A stretch of 64,000 nt of DNA, from assembly GCA_963781805.1 (NCBI GenBank), contig CAWAHF010000004.1, positions 1,364,001 to 1,428,000 on the forward strand, given 5' to 3'. Below the pieces are notes generated by a model. The model saw only the letters and a list, made by a program, of their open reading frames with translations, ran no database searches and was not told where the DNA came from. Positions 9,640-18,561 of this stretch are shown one piece after another. The first letter of the stretch is position 1. Every line of letters begins with the position of its first letter. The DNA comes from JAFGPL01 sp963781805 (GTDB taxonomy: Bacteria > Bacteroidota > Bacteroidia > Bacteroidales > UBA10428). The position numbers and the translations under genes were made by a program.

Positions 9640-10260
9640 ATGGATGAAAATAATAACAACAACAATTCTTTTTTGAAAAACATTACCGGTGACGAAATTA
9701 AAGAATTGCCCAGAGAATATTTTAAGGGCAGAATATATGTTATTGATAAAATTCATCAAATGGAATTTCTTGAAAAAAAACTTAAAAACGTCAAAACAAT
9801 AGGTTTTGATACTGAAACCCGGCCATCGTTTAAAAAAGGTCAGACACATAAAGTTGCCCTGTTACAGCTATCAACAGCAGACGAAGCATATCTTATCAGA
9901 CTTAACAAAATTGGCCTTTCAGATACCATTATACAAATTTTCGAGAATCAGGATATTGAAAAAGTCGGATTAGCCATCAGGGATGATCTCAAATCACTCA
10001 GGAAGCTTAAGAACTTTGAACCTGCTGGCTTCATCGATCTTCAGGATTTTGTGAAGAAATTTAAAATACTGGATAACGGTTTGAAAAAACTCGCCGCCAA
10101 CATTCTGGGGTTCAGAATCTCGAAAAAGCAGCAAACTTCAAACTGGGAAAATGAAATCCTTGTTGAAGATCAGCTTATATACGCCGCCACAGATGCATGG
10201 GTTTGTCATCAAATCTATGAATCTCTAATAAACCATTCATCAGATGAGCAGTCTGATTAA
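9640..10260 (+). CDS. 3'-5' exonuclease of the DEDD (RNase D-like) family
   Basis: The three exonuclease motifs are visible in 206 residues: GFDTETRP near residue 52 (Asp and Glu of Exo I), LAIRDDLKSL near 109 (Exo II), and YAATDAWVCHQIYE near 182, with a tyrosine giving the DEDDy type. No HRDC domain is present, so it is shorter than RNase D. These proteins trim RNA or DNA 3' ends. It overlaps the RlmI-like methyltransferase gene by 17 bases, which suggests linked expression and perhaps a shared role in RNA maturation. Confidence 0.82.
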   Translation: MDENNNNNNSFLKNITGDEIKELPREYFKGRIYVIDKIHQMEFLEKKLKNVKTIGFDTETRPSFKKGQTHKVALLQLSTADEAYLIRLNKIGLSDTIIQIFENQDIEKVGLAIRDDLKSLRKLKNFEPAGFIDLQDFVKKFKILDNGLKKLAANILGFRISKKQQTSNWENEILVEDQLIYAATDAWVCHQIYESLINHSSDEQSD

Positions 10261-11431
10261 GGTTATTTTGAATTCCGGCAAGGAAAAGTCTATCAGAAGG
10301 CTTCATCCATGGATCTTTTCAGGCGCTATTAAAAATATTATTGGCAACCCGAAAGAGGGAGATATCGTTGAAGTTTATTCAAATAAAGATGAGTTCCTGG
10401 CTCTGGGGCACTACCAGGTGGGTTCTATTGCAATAAGGATTTTCGCTTTCGAAAACATCAAACCCGATATTGATTTCTGGTATCAAAAAATTTATACAGC
10501 CTACCAGCTTAGAAGCTCACTTTACTTAACAAATAATTCTCACACAGATGTTTACAGACTGGTGAATGGAGAAGGTGACTTTTTACCTGGTTTAATCATT
10601 GACTTTTACAATGGGGTGGCAGTTATGCAGATTCATTCCATTGGAATGTATTATATCAGGGAGCTTATCACTGAAATACTTAAAAAAATTTATGGTCATC
10701 ATCTATTGGCTGTTTATGATAAAAGCGAACAGACCATTCCGCACAAATCAAAAATTAATCCCAGAAACGAATATTTGTTTGGTTCGATCGGGAACCGAAA
10801 AGTAAAGGAAAACGATAATCTTTTTATGGTCGACTGGGAAGAAGGACAGAAAACAGGCTTCTTCATTGATCAGCGTGAAAACCGCGCATTATTAAAAACA
10901 TATGCTGCAAATAAAAAAGTTCTGAATATGTTTTGCTATACAGGTGGATTCTCAGTATATGCCTTACAGGGTGGTGCAAGTATGGTTCATTCGGTGGATT
11001 CATCGGTAAAAGCCATTGAACTCACAGATTCAAATATAGCATTGAATTTCGCGGACGGTTCAAACCACAGTTCCTTCGTGGCAGATGCTTTGAAATTCCT
11101 GAATAATCCTGTCGAATCCTATGATTTAATAATCCTCGATCCCCCGGCTTTTGCAAAGCATCAAAACGTATTGGATAATGCCCTGCAAGGCTATAAAAGG
11201 TTAAACATGAAAGCTTTTGAACTTATTGCCAAAAATGGCATAGTGTTCACTTTTTCATGTTCACAGGCAGTATCAAAGGAAAATTTCAGAAAAGCTGTCT
11301 TTGCAGCTGCGGCTAATACCGGCAGAAAAATCAAAATTCTGCACCAGCTGTCGCAACCACCCGATCACCCGGTTAGTATCTATCATCCCGAAGGAGAATA
11401 TCTCAAAGGTCTGGTACTGCATGTAGAGTAA
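10244..11431 (+). CDS. RlmI/RlmK-like rRNA cytosine methyltransferase (PUA + SAM domain)
   Basis: This 395-residue protein has the order typical of the RlmI family: an N-terminal PUA-like domain (RRLHPWIFSGAI, GDIVEVYSNKDEFLALGHY), a central EEHI-like domain, and a C-terminal Rossmann methyltransferase with FFIDQRENR, VLNMFCYTGGFSVYAL (SAM binding, near residue 225) and IILDPPAFAK (near 300). Members methylate C5 of a cytosine in 23S rRNA. The start overlaps the 3' end of the exonuclease gene. The exact target nucleotide cannot be read from the sequence. Confidence 0.85.
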   Translation: MSSLIKVILNSGKEKSIRRLHPWIFSGAIKNIIGNPKEGDIVEVYSNKDEFLALGHYQVGSIAIRIFAFENIKPDIDFWYQKIYTAYQLRSSLYLTNNSHTDVYRLVNGEGDFLPGLIIDFYNGVAVMQIHSIGMYYIRELITEILKKIYGHHLLAVYDKSEQTIPHKSKINPRNEYLFGSIGNRKVKENDNLFMVDWEEGQKTGFFIDQRENRALLKTYAANKKVLNMFCYTGGFSVYALQGGASMVHSVDSSVKAIELTDSNIALNFADGSNHSSFVADALKFLNNPVESYDLIILDPPAFAKHQNVLDNALQGYKRLNMKAFELIAKNGIVFTFSCSQAVSKENFRKAVFAAAANTGRKIKILHQLSQPPDHPVSIYHPEGEYLKGLVLHVE

Positions 11432-11482
11432 TTTCCGGAGAAAAATGTGTAAATTACTCGCGCATTTCTTATACTCCGATTC

Positions 11483-12121
11483 ATGACACCTGAAGAAATT
11501 ATTGCTGTCGCATTTGCACTGGGGCTTACAGCAGGCATATCGCCTGGTCCTTTATCATTTCTTACAGTTTCTGAAACGATTACGAAAGGGAAAAAAGCAG
11601 GTTTTCAGGTAGCATTGTCACCTCTGATTACAGATATTCCAATCATTTGCCTTTCATTCATCCTACTTTCCTACCTTCAGAATTTTCACAGGCTCATAGG
11701 AATTATTTCAATCACAGGGTCATTCTTTATATTGTACCTGGCGTATGATGCTGTTTTCACCAAGAAGGTAAAACCACCTGATTCTCTCGAAAAAGTAAGA
11801 AATATCCGATACAATTCACTGTTTAAAGGCATGACAGCCAATTTTTTAAATCCTCACCCCTATCTCTTCTGGCTTATGGTTGGAATTCCCTATTTAAGTA
11901 AAGCCAGAAATATCGGTGTTTGGGCAATGACTGTCTTTATCCTGATATTCTATTCCTGCCTGATTGGAGCAAAAATTTTCTTAGTTCTGATTGTGGAAAA
12001 AACAAGAAATTTCCTCGAAGGTAAGGCATACCGCATATTAATGATCGTGTTGGGTTTAATATTGGTGATTTTCGCGGCACTGTTACTGAAAGAAGGTATA
12101 TCTCTGCTGTTCACCTCCTAA
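11483..12121 (+). CDS. LysE family amino-acid exporter
   Basis: A 212-residue membrane protein with about six hydrophobic segments and the LysE/RhtB hallmark near its N-terminus, GLTAGISPGPLSFLTVSETITKGKKAG. A second conserved block, FLNPHPYLFWLMVG, lies near residue 123. Family members export basic or neutral amino acids. The gene follows the methyltransferase by 51 bases; the substrate is unknown. Confidence 0.8.
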   Translation: MTPEEIIAVAFALGLTAGISPGPLSFLTVSETITKGKKAGFQVALSPLITDIPIICLSFILLSYLQNFHRLIGIISITGSFFILYLAYDAVFTKKVKPPDSLEKVRNIRYNSLFKGMTANFLNPHPYLFWLMVGIPYLSKARNIGVWAMTVFILIFYSCLIGAKIFLVLIVEKTRNFLEGKAYRILMIVLGLILVIFAALLLKEGISLLFTS

Positions 12122-12449
12122 TGAAACAGGTTTCACACTTGAAATGGATTGATTTTCAGTCATAAAATTTTATTCTTTTATAGAAATATTAAGTGGAATT
12201 CATTAAATCTAATAGGGTTATGATGTATAAAGTCTTTTTATTTCAATCCAACGACATCCTTTAAAAATCAAAATATAAGAGAGAAAAGCAAATTTGCACT
12301 AAGCTGCGATTATCAGTAACATCTGTGTCATCGCTGTCTGGCGACAGGCAGGGTTGTCCAATTTAGAACGGCACACTATTATCACTGATATTCATATATT
12401 TACACCGATCTGTGAATATCAGTTGCATCTGCGTCATTAGTGTTCCATT
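12122..12449. repeat. Intergenic region with short direct and inverted repeats
   Basis: Two related segments, TATCAGTAACATCTGTGTCAT (near 12311) and a copy beginning TATCAGTTGCATC at 12417, form a direct repeat. CTGATATTCA at 12385-12394 pairs perfectly with TGAATATCAG at 12413-12422, and CTGTC/GACAG form a small hairpin near 12335. The pattern resembles remnants of dispersed intergenic repeats. No gene is seen. Confidence 0.5.
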
Positions 12450-12908
12450 CTATTTATATGCCTGAATAACTTCATCCGGCGCCTGAACCAATTCTACAAG
12501 TACTCCTTCAGAACAAAGTGGAAATTCTTCATTTCCCTTAGGGTGAATAAAACATACATCATAGCCGCCTGCACCTTTGCGAATACCGCCGGGAGTGAAC
12601 CGAACACCTTGTTTTGTCAGCCAGTCCACAGCCCCGTCCAAATTATCAATCCAAAGCCCTATATGATTCAGCTTTGGCTCATGCACTGCCGGTTTTTTAG
12701 TTATATCCATAGGTTGCATAATATCAACCTCAACAGCATGAGGCCCGGAACCTATTCTCAGAATATCTTCGTCAACATTTTCCCGTTCACTTACAAAATT
12801 TTCTGTTTTTGTTAATCCCATAAGTTCCACCCAGAACTTGCTGAGTCTTGACTTATCTTCATTACCTATGGCAATCTGTTGGATACCTAATACTTTAAAA
12901 GGACGCAT
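12450..12908 (-). CDS. VOC family (glyoxalase/dioxygenase-like) protein
   Basis: This 152-residue single-unit protein has the vicinal oxygen chelate pattern: IQQIAIGNEDKSRLSKFWVELMGL at the start, LNHIGLWIDNLDGAVDWLTKQGVRF in the middle, and VCFIHPKG followed by GVLVELVQ at the end, with candidate metal ligands H (LNHIG) and E (LVELVQ). Such proteins include methylmalonyl-CoA epimerase and lactoylglutathione lyase. The sequence is compatible with an epimerase-type role but does not prove it. It stands alone on the minus strand. Confidence 0.78.
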   Translation of the reverse strand: MRPFKVLGIQQIAIGNEDKSRLSKFWVELMGLTKTENFVSERENVDEDILRIGSGPHAVEVDIMQPMDITKKPAVHEPKLNHIGLWIDNLDGAVDWLTKQGVRFTPGGIRKGAGGYDVCFIHPKGNEEFPLCSEGVLVELVQAPDEVIQAYK

Positions 12909-13054
12909 AATTATTTATTGATTGTGAGATTAAATGATTTAGCGATTAAAAGAACTTTATACTAAGAATTTGTGAAAGTAGAAAAAAATAACTTCTAAGA
13001 AAATATTCATCCCAACATCAATCCTTATAGATTTAGATTTTCTTAAAAAAACTC

Positions 13055-13062
13055 TACTTTTG
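13055..13062 (+). promoter_or_regulatory. -7 promoter element (TACTTTTG) of the methyltransferase gene
   Basis: TACTTTTG matches the TAnnTTTG consensus exactly and sits 22 bases before the ATG at 13085. This favours that ATG over the in-frame TTG at 13070, which would lie almost at the transcription start. Confidence 0.5.
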
Positions 13063-13084
13063 CTATTCCTTGAATAGAAAGAAA

Positions 13085-13849
13085 ATGAAGAAAATAATAC
13101 CGTTTCTGCTTGATCTCTTTCCCAGGCCGATTCTCATCAGGTTATCTTACATATTTAAATATTTCAGTACTTTATTTTATAAAGGAAATAATGTTGAATG
13201 TCCTGTTTGTGAAGGACATTTCAGAAAATTTATGCCTTATGGCTATGCTCATGTGCGTATGAATGCATTATGTCCAAAGTGTCTATCACTAGAACGCCAC
13301 CGGCTGTTGTGGTTATATCTGAAAGAAAAAACCGGTTTCTTCTCTGACAACCTGAAAGTGTTGCATATTGCCCCGGAACAGTGTTTTTATAAGCGTTTTA
13401 AAAGGTTGGGGAATATTAGTTATACTACTGCAGATCTGGAATCCCCCCTGGCAGATATCAAGTTTGACATCCAGCAAATTCCCATGCCTGATAACGTCTA
13501 TGATATAATAATATGCAACCATGTACTCGAACATGTGGAAAATGATCATAAAGCCCTGTCCGAATTATACAGAGTACTCAAACCGGGTGGATTAGCCATT
13601 TTGCAGGTACCTATGGTAATGGATAAAGAAAAAACATACGAAGATCCAACGATTACCGATCCCGAAGAGCGATTAAAGCATTTTCACCAGAAAGATCATT
13701 TCAGGATTTACGGAACCGACTTTCCCAAAAGAGTTCAGGCAACAGGCTTCACTATTTCCGAAACCAATTACCTTGATGAGATAGACCCTGAAATAAAAAA
13801 AAGGTATTGCCTGCCGGAAAAGGAATTTATGTTTGGATACAGGAAGTGA
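13085..13849 (+). CDS. SAM-dependent methyltransferase with N-terminal zinc-finger motif
   Basis: The 254-residue product starts with a hydrophobic segment and a CPVCEGHF ... CPKCLSLERHRLLW zinc-finger-like region (two CxxC pairs), then a class I methyltransferase core: VLHIAPE (motif I, divergent), DIIICNHVLEHVEND (motif IV region) and LYRVLKPGGLAILQVPM. This combination is common in Bacteroidetes proteins near glycan-synthesis genes, but no such genes flank it here. The substrate is unknown. Confidence 0.75.
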   Translation: MKKIIPFLLDLFPRPILIRLSYIFKYFSTLFYKGNNVECPVCEGHFRKFMPYGYAHVRMNALCPKCLSLERHRLLWLYLKEKTGFFSDNLKVLHIAPEQCFYKRFKRLGNISYTTADLESPLADIKFDIQQIPMPDNVYDIIICNHVLEHVENDHKALSELYRVLKPGGLAILQVPMVMDKEKTYEDPTITDPEERLKHFHQKDHFRIYGTDFPKRVQATGFTISETNYLDEIDPEIKKRYCLPEKEFMFGYRK

Positions 13850-14147
13850 GAATTAGTAGAAGCAATGGCAGGGTCATTGGAAGAGGAAGAAGCAGAAATG
13901 CTTAAAAAATTTAATGGTTATAGTATAGTTTAACAAGTTTATTTTGTGGAATTTAGTGTTTTCGTGCTTTTGTGGCAAAAAAACAGTTGTTACCAAATCC
14001 ATCGGAAGTCCTAGGCTTGCCGACGTTACGGCACTTATATGCACTAATCCCTAATCTGATGTAATTTTAATCTAAAGTCAACTTATTTCATAACAATTTG
14101 ACAATCTATGCTTTAAAATATCATTTAAATATTTTTTAGTTTTTTTA
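13850..14147. other. Intergenic region before the ilv promoter
   Basis: Only a 22-codon open frame (13865-13933, beginning MAGSLEEEEAEM) and AT-rich DNA are seen here. The tiny frame has no recognisable homology or clear ribosome-binding site. I see no RNA gene. Confidence 0.4.
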
Positions 14148-14179
14148 TTGATAATTAAAATAATTAATGCATATCTTTG
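14148..14179 (+). promoter_or_regulatory. Promoter of the ilv operon
   Basis: TTG at 14148-14150 and TATCTTTG at 14172-14179 (an exact TAnnTTTG match) are separated by 21 bp. Transcription would start near 14186, about 12 bases before the leader-peptide ATG, giving a compact leader typical of attenuation. Confidence 0.6.
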
Positions 14180-14197
14180 TCATTCAATATTAGAAAC

Positions 14198-14251
14198 ATG
14201 AGAAATATCGTAGTTGTGCTCGTCGTTGTCGTTCTCGGATTTTCCGGGTGA
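14198..14251 (+). CDS. ilv operon leader peptide
   Basis: A 17-residue frame, MRNIVVVLVVVVLGFSG, lies between the promoter and a strong terminator just before ilvD. Ten of its 17 residues are Val, Leu or Ile: seven Val, two Leu, one Ile. Ribosome stalling at these codons when branched-chain aminoacyl-tRNA is scarce would favour an alternative RNA fold and let transcription reach ilvD. This design is established for ilv and leu operons in proteobacteria; its use here is inferred from the arrangement. Confidence 0.85.
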   Translation: MRNIVVVLVVVVLGFSG

Positions 14252-14279
14252 GGATGGGTACACTTTGTTCAGAATATAG

Positions 14280-14310
14280 AGCCATTCTTACCAGACAGAA
14301 TGGCTTTTTT
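14280..14310 (+). terminator. ilv attenuator (intrinsic terminator)
   Basis: AGCCATTCT (14280-14288) pairs perfectly with AGAATGGCT (14297-14305) around an 8-base loop, followed by a run of T to 14310. It lies 28 bases after the leader-peptide stop and 41 bases before ilvD. A competing fold is possible: AGAAT at 14271-14275 can pair with ATTCT inside the left arm, and GGTA at 14257-14260 with TACC at 14289-14292, which would act as an antiterminator. Confidence 0.85.
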
Positions 14311-14351
14311 AATTTAACAAAATGGAATAACCATACTAAAACTAATTACAA

Positions 14352-16181
14352 ATGAAAATAAAACTTCGCAGCTCAGAAACAACTGAAGGTCGCAGAATGG
14401 CAGGAGCCAGAAGTCTCTGGAGGGCCACAGGAATGAGGGAAGATCAAATTGGCAAACCGATCATTGCCATTGTAAATTCTTTTACGCAATTTGTACCCGG
14501 GCATACACATTTGCATGATATCGGACAGGAAATCAAAGCAATTATTGAAAAAGAAGGATGTTATGCGGCAGAGTTCAATACTATTGCTATTGACGACGGC
14601 ATTGCCATGGGACACGATGGAATGCTATATTCTTTACCCTCCCGTGATATCATAGCCGACAGTGTGGAATATATGTGTAATGCGCACAAAGTGGATGGCA
14701 TGATATGCATCAGCAATTGTGATAAGATTACTCCCGGAATGCTGATGGCAGCAATGAGGCTCAATATTCCTGCAGTTTTTGTTTCTGGTGGACCCATGGA
14801 AGCCGGTAATGTAGGTTCAAAAAAATATGATCTGGTGGATGCCATGGTTATGGCAGCCGATGATGCCGTTTCTGACAGCGATATGGATGAAATTGAAAGG
14901 AATGCATGCCCAACCTGCGGCTCCTGTTCCGGAATGTTTACCGCAAATTCAATGAATTGTCTGAACGAAGCATTGGGTATGGCGCTTCCGGGAAACGGAA
15001 CCATTGTGGCTACGCATAAGAATAGGAGAGCCTTATTTGAAAAGGCAGGCAGACAAATTGCAAAAATTACGAAAAAATATTATGAAGAAGGAGACACTTC
15101 GGTCCTACCCCGTTCAATTGCTACAAAATCCGCCTTTAATAATGCGATGGCCCTGGATATTGCAATGGGAGGATCAACAAATACTGTTCTTCATATTCTT
15201 GCAATCGCTTATGAAGCCGGAGTAGATTTTACAATGAAAGATATCGATACATTGTCAAGAAAAATACCTGTTTTGTGTAAAGTTGCTCCAAGTTCAGCTT
15301 ATCATGTCGAGGATGTGAATCGCGCCGGCGGTATTCTGGGCATTATGGGTGAACTCGAAAGAATAGGACTAATAGATACTTCAGTGAAAAGAGTGGATAT
15401 GCTTACCCTCGGTGAAGCAATCAACCAGTTTGATATCAGAAGAACTTCAGTAACCAATGAAGCAAAAGAGATTTACCTAAGTGCTCCGGCAGGTATTAAA
15501 AATCTTAAACTTGGAAGTCAGGGAGTAATGTTTAAGGAATTAGACCTTGACAGGGAAAAAGGGTGTATCCGCGATTACGAACATTGTTATTTCAAAGACG
15601 GTGGATTGGCTATATTATTTGGAAATATTGCATTGAACGGATGTGTTGTCAAGACAGCCGGTGTTGATCCTTCCATCTATAAATTCACAGGACCTGCTGT
15701 GGTTTTTGAATCCCAGGATGAGGCCTGTGATGGAATTCTGGAAGGAAAGGTAAAAAAAGGCGATGTTGTTGTAATTCGTTATGAAGGGCCCAAAGGAGGT
15801 CCCGGAATGCAGGAAATGCTTTATCCTACATCCTACATCAAATCAAAAGGGCTTGGGAAAGACTGTGCCTTAATTACAGACGGCCGTTTTTCAGGTGGAA
15901 CTTCCGGTCTATCTATCGGACATATTTCTCCCGAGGCAGGCGCCGGCGGAGCCATTGCCCTGATTAAAGACAGTGATATGATTGAAATTGATATTCCTAA
16001 CCGAAAGATAAATGTGCTCCTCACAGAGGAGCAATTAAATCAACGTCGCAGTGATGAGGAAAAACTGGGTAAAAACAGTTTTATTCCTACACAAAGAAAC
16101 AGATTCGTATCAAATGCACTTAGAGCCTATGCAAAACTTGTAACATCGGCAGATACGGGTGCAATAAGAAAAATTGATTAA
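14352..16181 (+). CDS. ilvD: Dihydroxy-acid dehydratase
   Basis: IlvD dehydrates 2,3-dihydroxy-isovalerate and -methylvalerate to the 2-keto acids in valine and isoleucine synthesis. The 609-residue length and the block KPIIAIVNSFTQFVPGHTHL near residue 37 match the E. coli-type enzyme. Candidate iron-sulfur ligands are C123 in SNCDKITPG and C192 in CPTCGSCSGMFTANSMN, and the C-terminal TDGRFSGGTSGLSIGHISPEA block is intact. It is the first gene after the attenuator; the others follow at 25-42 base intervals. Confidence 0.97.
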   Translation: MKIKLRSSETTEGRRMAGARSLWRATGMREDQIGKPIIAIVNSFTQFVPGHTHLHDIGQEIKAIIEKEGCYAAEFNTIAIDDGIAMGHDGMLYSLPSRDIIADSVEYMCNAHKVDGMICISNCDKITPGMLMAAMRLNIPAVFVSGGPMEAGNVGSKKYDLVDAMVMAADDAVSDSDMDEIERNACPTCGSCSGMFTANSMNCLNEALGMALPGNGTIVATHKNRRALFEKAGRQIAKITKKYYEEGDTSVLPRSIATKSAFNNAMALDIAMGGSTNTVLHILAIAYEAGVDFTMKDIDTLSRKIPVLCKVAPSSAYHVEDVNRAGGILGIMGELERIGLIDTSVKRVDMLTLGEAINQFDIRRTSVTNEAKEIYLSAPAGIKNLKLGSQGVMFKELDLDREKGCIRDYEHCYFKDGGLAILFGNIALNGCVVKTAGVDPSIYKFTGPAVVFESQDEACDGILEGKVKKGDVVVIRYEGPKGGPGMQEMLYPTSYIKSKGLGKDCALITDGRFSGGTSGLSIGHISPEAGAGGAIALIKDSDMIEIDIPNRKINVLLTEEQLNQRRSDEEKLGKNSFIPTQRNRFVSNALRAYAKLVTSADTGAIRKID

Positions 16182-16206
16182 AAAATTACAATAAATTTTT
16201 GGCTTT

Positions 16207-17934
16207 ATGAAAGAACAAACTGCAACATTGGAAATTCCGAAAAAGATTAAAGTATCTGGTTCGGATGCTGTTATGCTTTCGCTTATTGCAGAAGGAACAG
16301 AAACAATTTTTGGTTATCCGGGCGGAGCCATCATGCCTATTTATGATGCTTTAATGAACTATCCGGATAAAATAAAACATATTCTAACAAGACATGAACA
16401 GGGCGCTGTACATGCAGCACAAGGTTTTGCGAGGGTATCGGGCAAAGTGGGAGTTTGTATGGCTACATCGGGTCCGGGAGCAACAAATCTAATTACCGGT
16501 ATTGCCGATGCATATATCGATTCAACGCCTCTTGTATGCATTACAGGACAGGTTGCAGCTCCATTGCTTGGTACCGATGCATTTCAGGAAACCGATGTAA
16601 TTGGTATTTCGATGCCGGTGACAAAATGGAATTATTTGATAACCAAGGCAGAAGAGATACCTGATATTATTGCTCGTGCTTTTTACATTGCAAAAACAGG
16701 AAGACCAGGACCAGTATTGATTGATATTGCAAAAGATGCTCAGTTTGCGGAAATTGAATTCGAATATAAAAAATGTTTTCATATCCGTAGTTACGATCCT
16801 AAACCATCGATTGATATGTCTCAAATTGAAAATGCAGCCAAGGTGATCAACCAGGCCAGGAAACCTTATATTCTATTTGGACAGGGAGTTGTAATTGGTA
16901 ATGCAGAACAGGAATTCAAAGAATTCCTTGATAAATCCGGTATACCTGCAGCATGGACGATATTAGGAGTTTCCGCATTGCCAACAGATCACCCTTTGAA
17001 CATGGGTATGTTGGGAATGCACGGCAGATATGCCACAAATATTAAAACCAATGATTGCGATGTGCTGATTGCTGTGGGGATGAGATTCGATGACAGGGTA
17101 ACCGGTGATCTTAAAAGATATGCCAAACAGGCAAAGATTGTTCACCTTGAAATTGATCCGGCAGAGATTGATAAAAATGTTACAACCAAAGTTGCAGTTT
17201 TAGGTGATTTGAAGGATACATTACCATTGCTTACCCAAAAAATTGAGAAAAAGACACATACCTCATGGATTCAGGAATTTAAGGAGCTCGATAAACTTGA
17301 AAACGACCAGGTAGTTAAGCGCGACTTTTATCCTGAAAAAGAAGGAATCACGATGGGGGAAGTTATCCGCAGATTAAATGAACAAACCGGTGGTGATGCC
17401 ATTTGGGTTACAGACGTTGGACAACACCAGATGTTTGCATCCAGATACTGTAAAATTACGCAACCGCGCAGTTTCATTACATCCGGCGGACTTGGTACAA
17501 TGGGATTTGGGCTACCTGCAGCTCATGGAGCAAAGATCGGCGCTCCTGAAAAGCAGGTCATCCTGTTTGTTGGCGATGGAGGGTTACAAATGACCATTCA
17601 GGAACTGGGCACCATAAACCAGACAGAAGCTGCTGTAAAAATTGTTTTGCTCAATAATAAGTACCTGGGTATGGTACGCCAGTGGCAGCAAATGTTTTTT
17701 GACAAAAGGTATTCCGAAACATATCTAAAAAATCCCGATTTTATAAAGGTTGCCGAAGGATTTGGCATCAAAGGGAAAAAGGTTTTGCATCGACCCCAGC
17801 TTGATGAAGCCATTAAAGAGATGCTTGAATTTGATGGGCCATATCTTCTGGAAGTTTCAATTGAAAAAGAAAATAACGTATTTCCAATGGTTCCCACAGG
17901 AGCTTCTGTTTCAGAAGTTATTTTGGGAGAGTGA
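16207..17934 (+). CDS. ilvB: Acetolactate synthase, large catalytic subunit
   Basis: This thiamine-diphosphate enzyme joins pyruvate with pyruvate or 2-ketobutyrate. In 575 residues it has the activating glutamate E64 in RHEQGAVHAAQGFARVSG, the GATNLITGIADAYIDSTPLV block, the FAD-associated middle domain (MLGMHGRYATN) and the ThDP/Mg motif starting VGDGGLQMTIQELGT with NNKYLGMVRQWQ. It is followed by its regulatory subunit gene, and the 3' end carries the -33 box of an internal promoter. Confidence 0.97.
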   Translation: MKEQTATLEIPKKIKVSGSDAVMLSLIAEGTETIFGYPGGAIMPIYDALMNYPDKIKHILTRHEQGAVHAAQGFARVSGKVGVCMATSGPGATNLITGIADAYIDSTPLVCITGQVAAPLLGTDAFQETDVIGISMPVTKWNYLITKAEEIPDIIARAFYIAKTGRPGPVLIDIAKDAQFAEIEFEYKKCFHIRSYDPKPSIDMSQIENAAKVINQARKPYILFGQGVVIGNAEQEFKEFLDKSGIPAAWTILGVSALPTDHPLNMGMLGMHGRYATNIKTNDCDVLIAVGMRFDDRVTGDLKRYAKQAKIVHLEIDPAEIDKNVTTKVAVLGDLKDTLPLLTQKIEKKTHTSWIQEFKELDKLENDQVVKRDFYPEKEGITMGEVIRRLNEQTGGDAIWVTDVGQHQMFASRYCKITQPRSFITSGGLGTMGFGLPAAHGAKIGAPEKQVILFVGDGGLQMTIQELGTINQTEAAVKIVLLNNKYLGMVRQWQQMFFDKRYSETYLKNPDFIKVAEGFGIKGKKVLHRPQLDEAIKEMLEFDGPYLLEVSIEKENNVFPMVPTGASVSEVILGE

Positions 17935-17952
17935 GAAAATAAGTTACTTTTG
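17922..17952 (+). promoter_or_regulatory. Internal promoter before ilvN-ilvC
   Basis: TTTG at 17922-17925, inside the end of ilvB, is followed after exactly 19 bp by TACTTTTG at 17945-17952, a perfect Bacteroidetes-type pair. Transcription from it would bypass the attenuator and make ilvN and ilvC independently of ilvD and ilvB. Confidence 0.6.
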
Positions 17953-17976
17953 CACGTTGAATTTAAAAATTTTATC

Positions 17977-18540
17977 ATGAACGATAATCATAATAAACAA
18001 ACATATACCATTTCGGCCTTTTCAGAAAATCATATTGGCCTGCTAAACCGGATTACAATTATATTTACACGCCGGCGGGTAAACATAGAGAGCCTGACTG
18101 TTTCGGCCTCTGCTCTGGAAGGAATTCACAAATTTACCATTGTGGTTTTTGAAACTGAAGAAAAGGTTAAAAAAGTGGTAGCACAGATTGAAAAAATGGT
18201 GGAAGTCCTAAAGTCATTCTACTATACGGATGAAGAAATAATTTATCAGGAAATCGCGCTTTATAAGGTTTCAACAGAAATACTTCTTGCAAGTAATACC
18301 ATTGAACAAATTGTCCGAAAGCATAATGCCCGCATCCTGGAAGTGACTCATGAATTTGCTGTGATTGAGAAAACAGGACAAAAGGAGGAAACACAACAAC
18401 TGTTTGATGAGTTAAAACCTTACGATGTTAAGCAATTTACCCGTTCAGGAAGAATTGCAATAACAAAACTCAATCAGGAACTACTTACAAAATTCCTGGC
18501 AGATATGGATAGAAGAGCAAAAGCAATAACCAATAATTAA
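17977..18540 (+). CDS. ilvN: Acetolactate synthase, small regulatory subunit
   Basis: The 187-residue protein has an N-terminal ACT domain (YTISAFSENHIGLLNRITIIFTRR, then NIESLTVSASALEGIHKFTIVV) that binds branched-chain amino acids for feedback control, and a C-terminal ALS_ss-like domain (ILEVTHEFAVIEKTGQKEE). The ATG at 17977 is chosen over an upstream in-frame TTG at 17950, which overlaps the -7 box of the internal promoter. It partners the product of the gene just upstream. Confidence 0.93.
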   Translation: MNDNHNKQTYTISAFSENHIGLLNRITIIFTRRRVNIESLTVSASALEGIHKFTIVVFETEEKVKKVVAQIEKMVEVLKSFYYTDEEIIYQEIALYKVSTEILLASNTIEQIVRKHNARILEVTHEFAVIEKTGQKEETQQLFDELKPYDVKQFTRSGRIAITKLNQELLTKFLADMDRRAKAITNN

Positions 18541-18561
18541 TATTTTAAACAATCTTTAACC

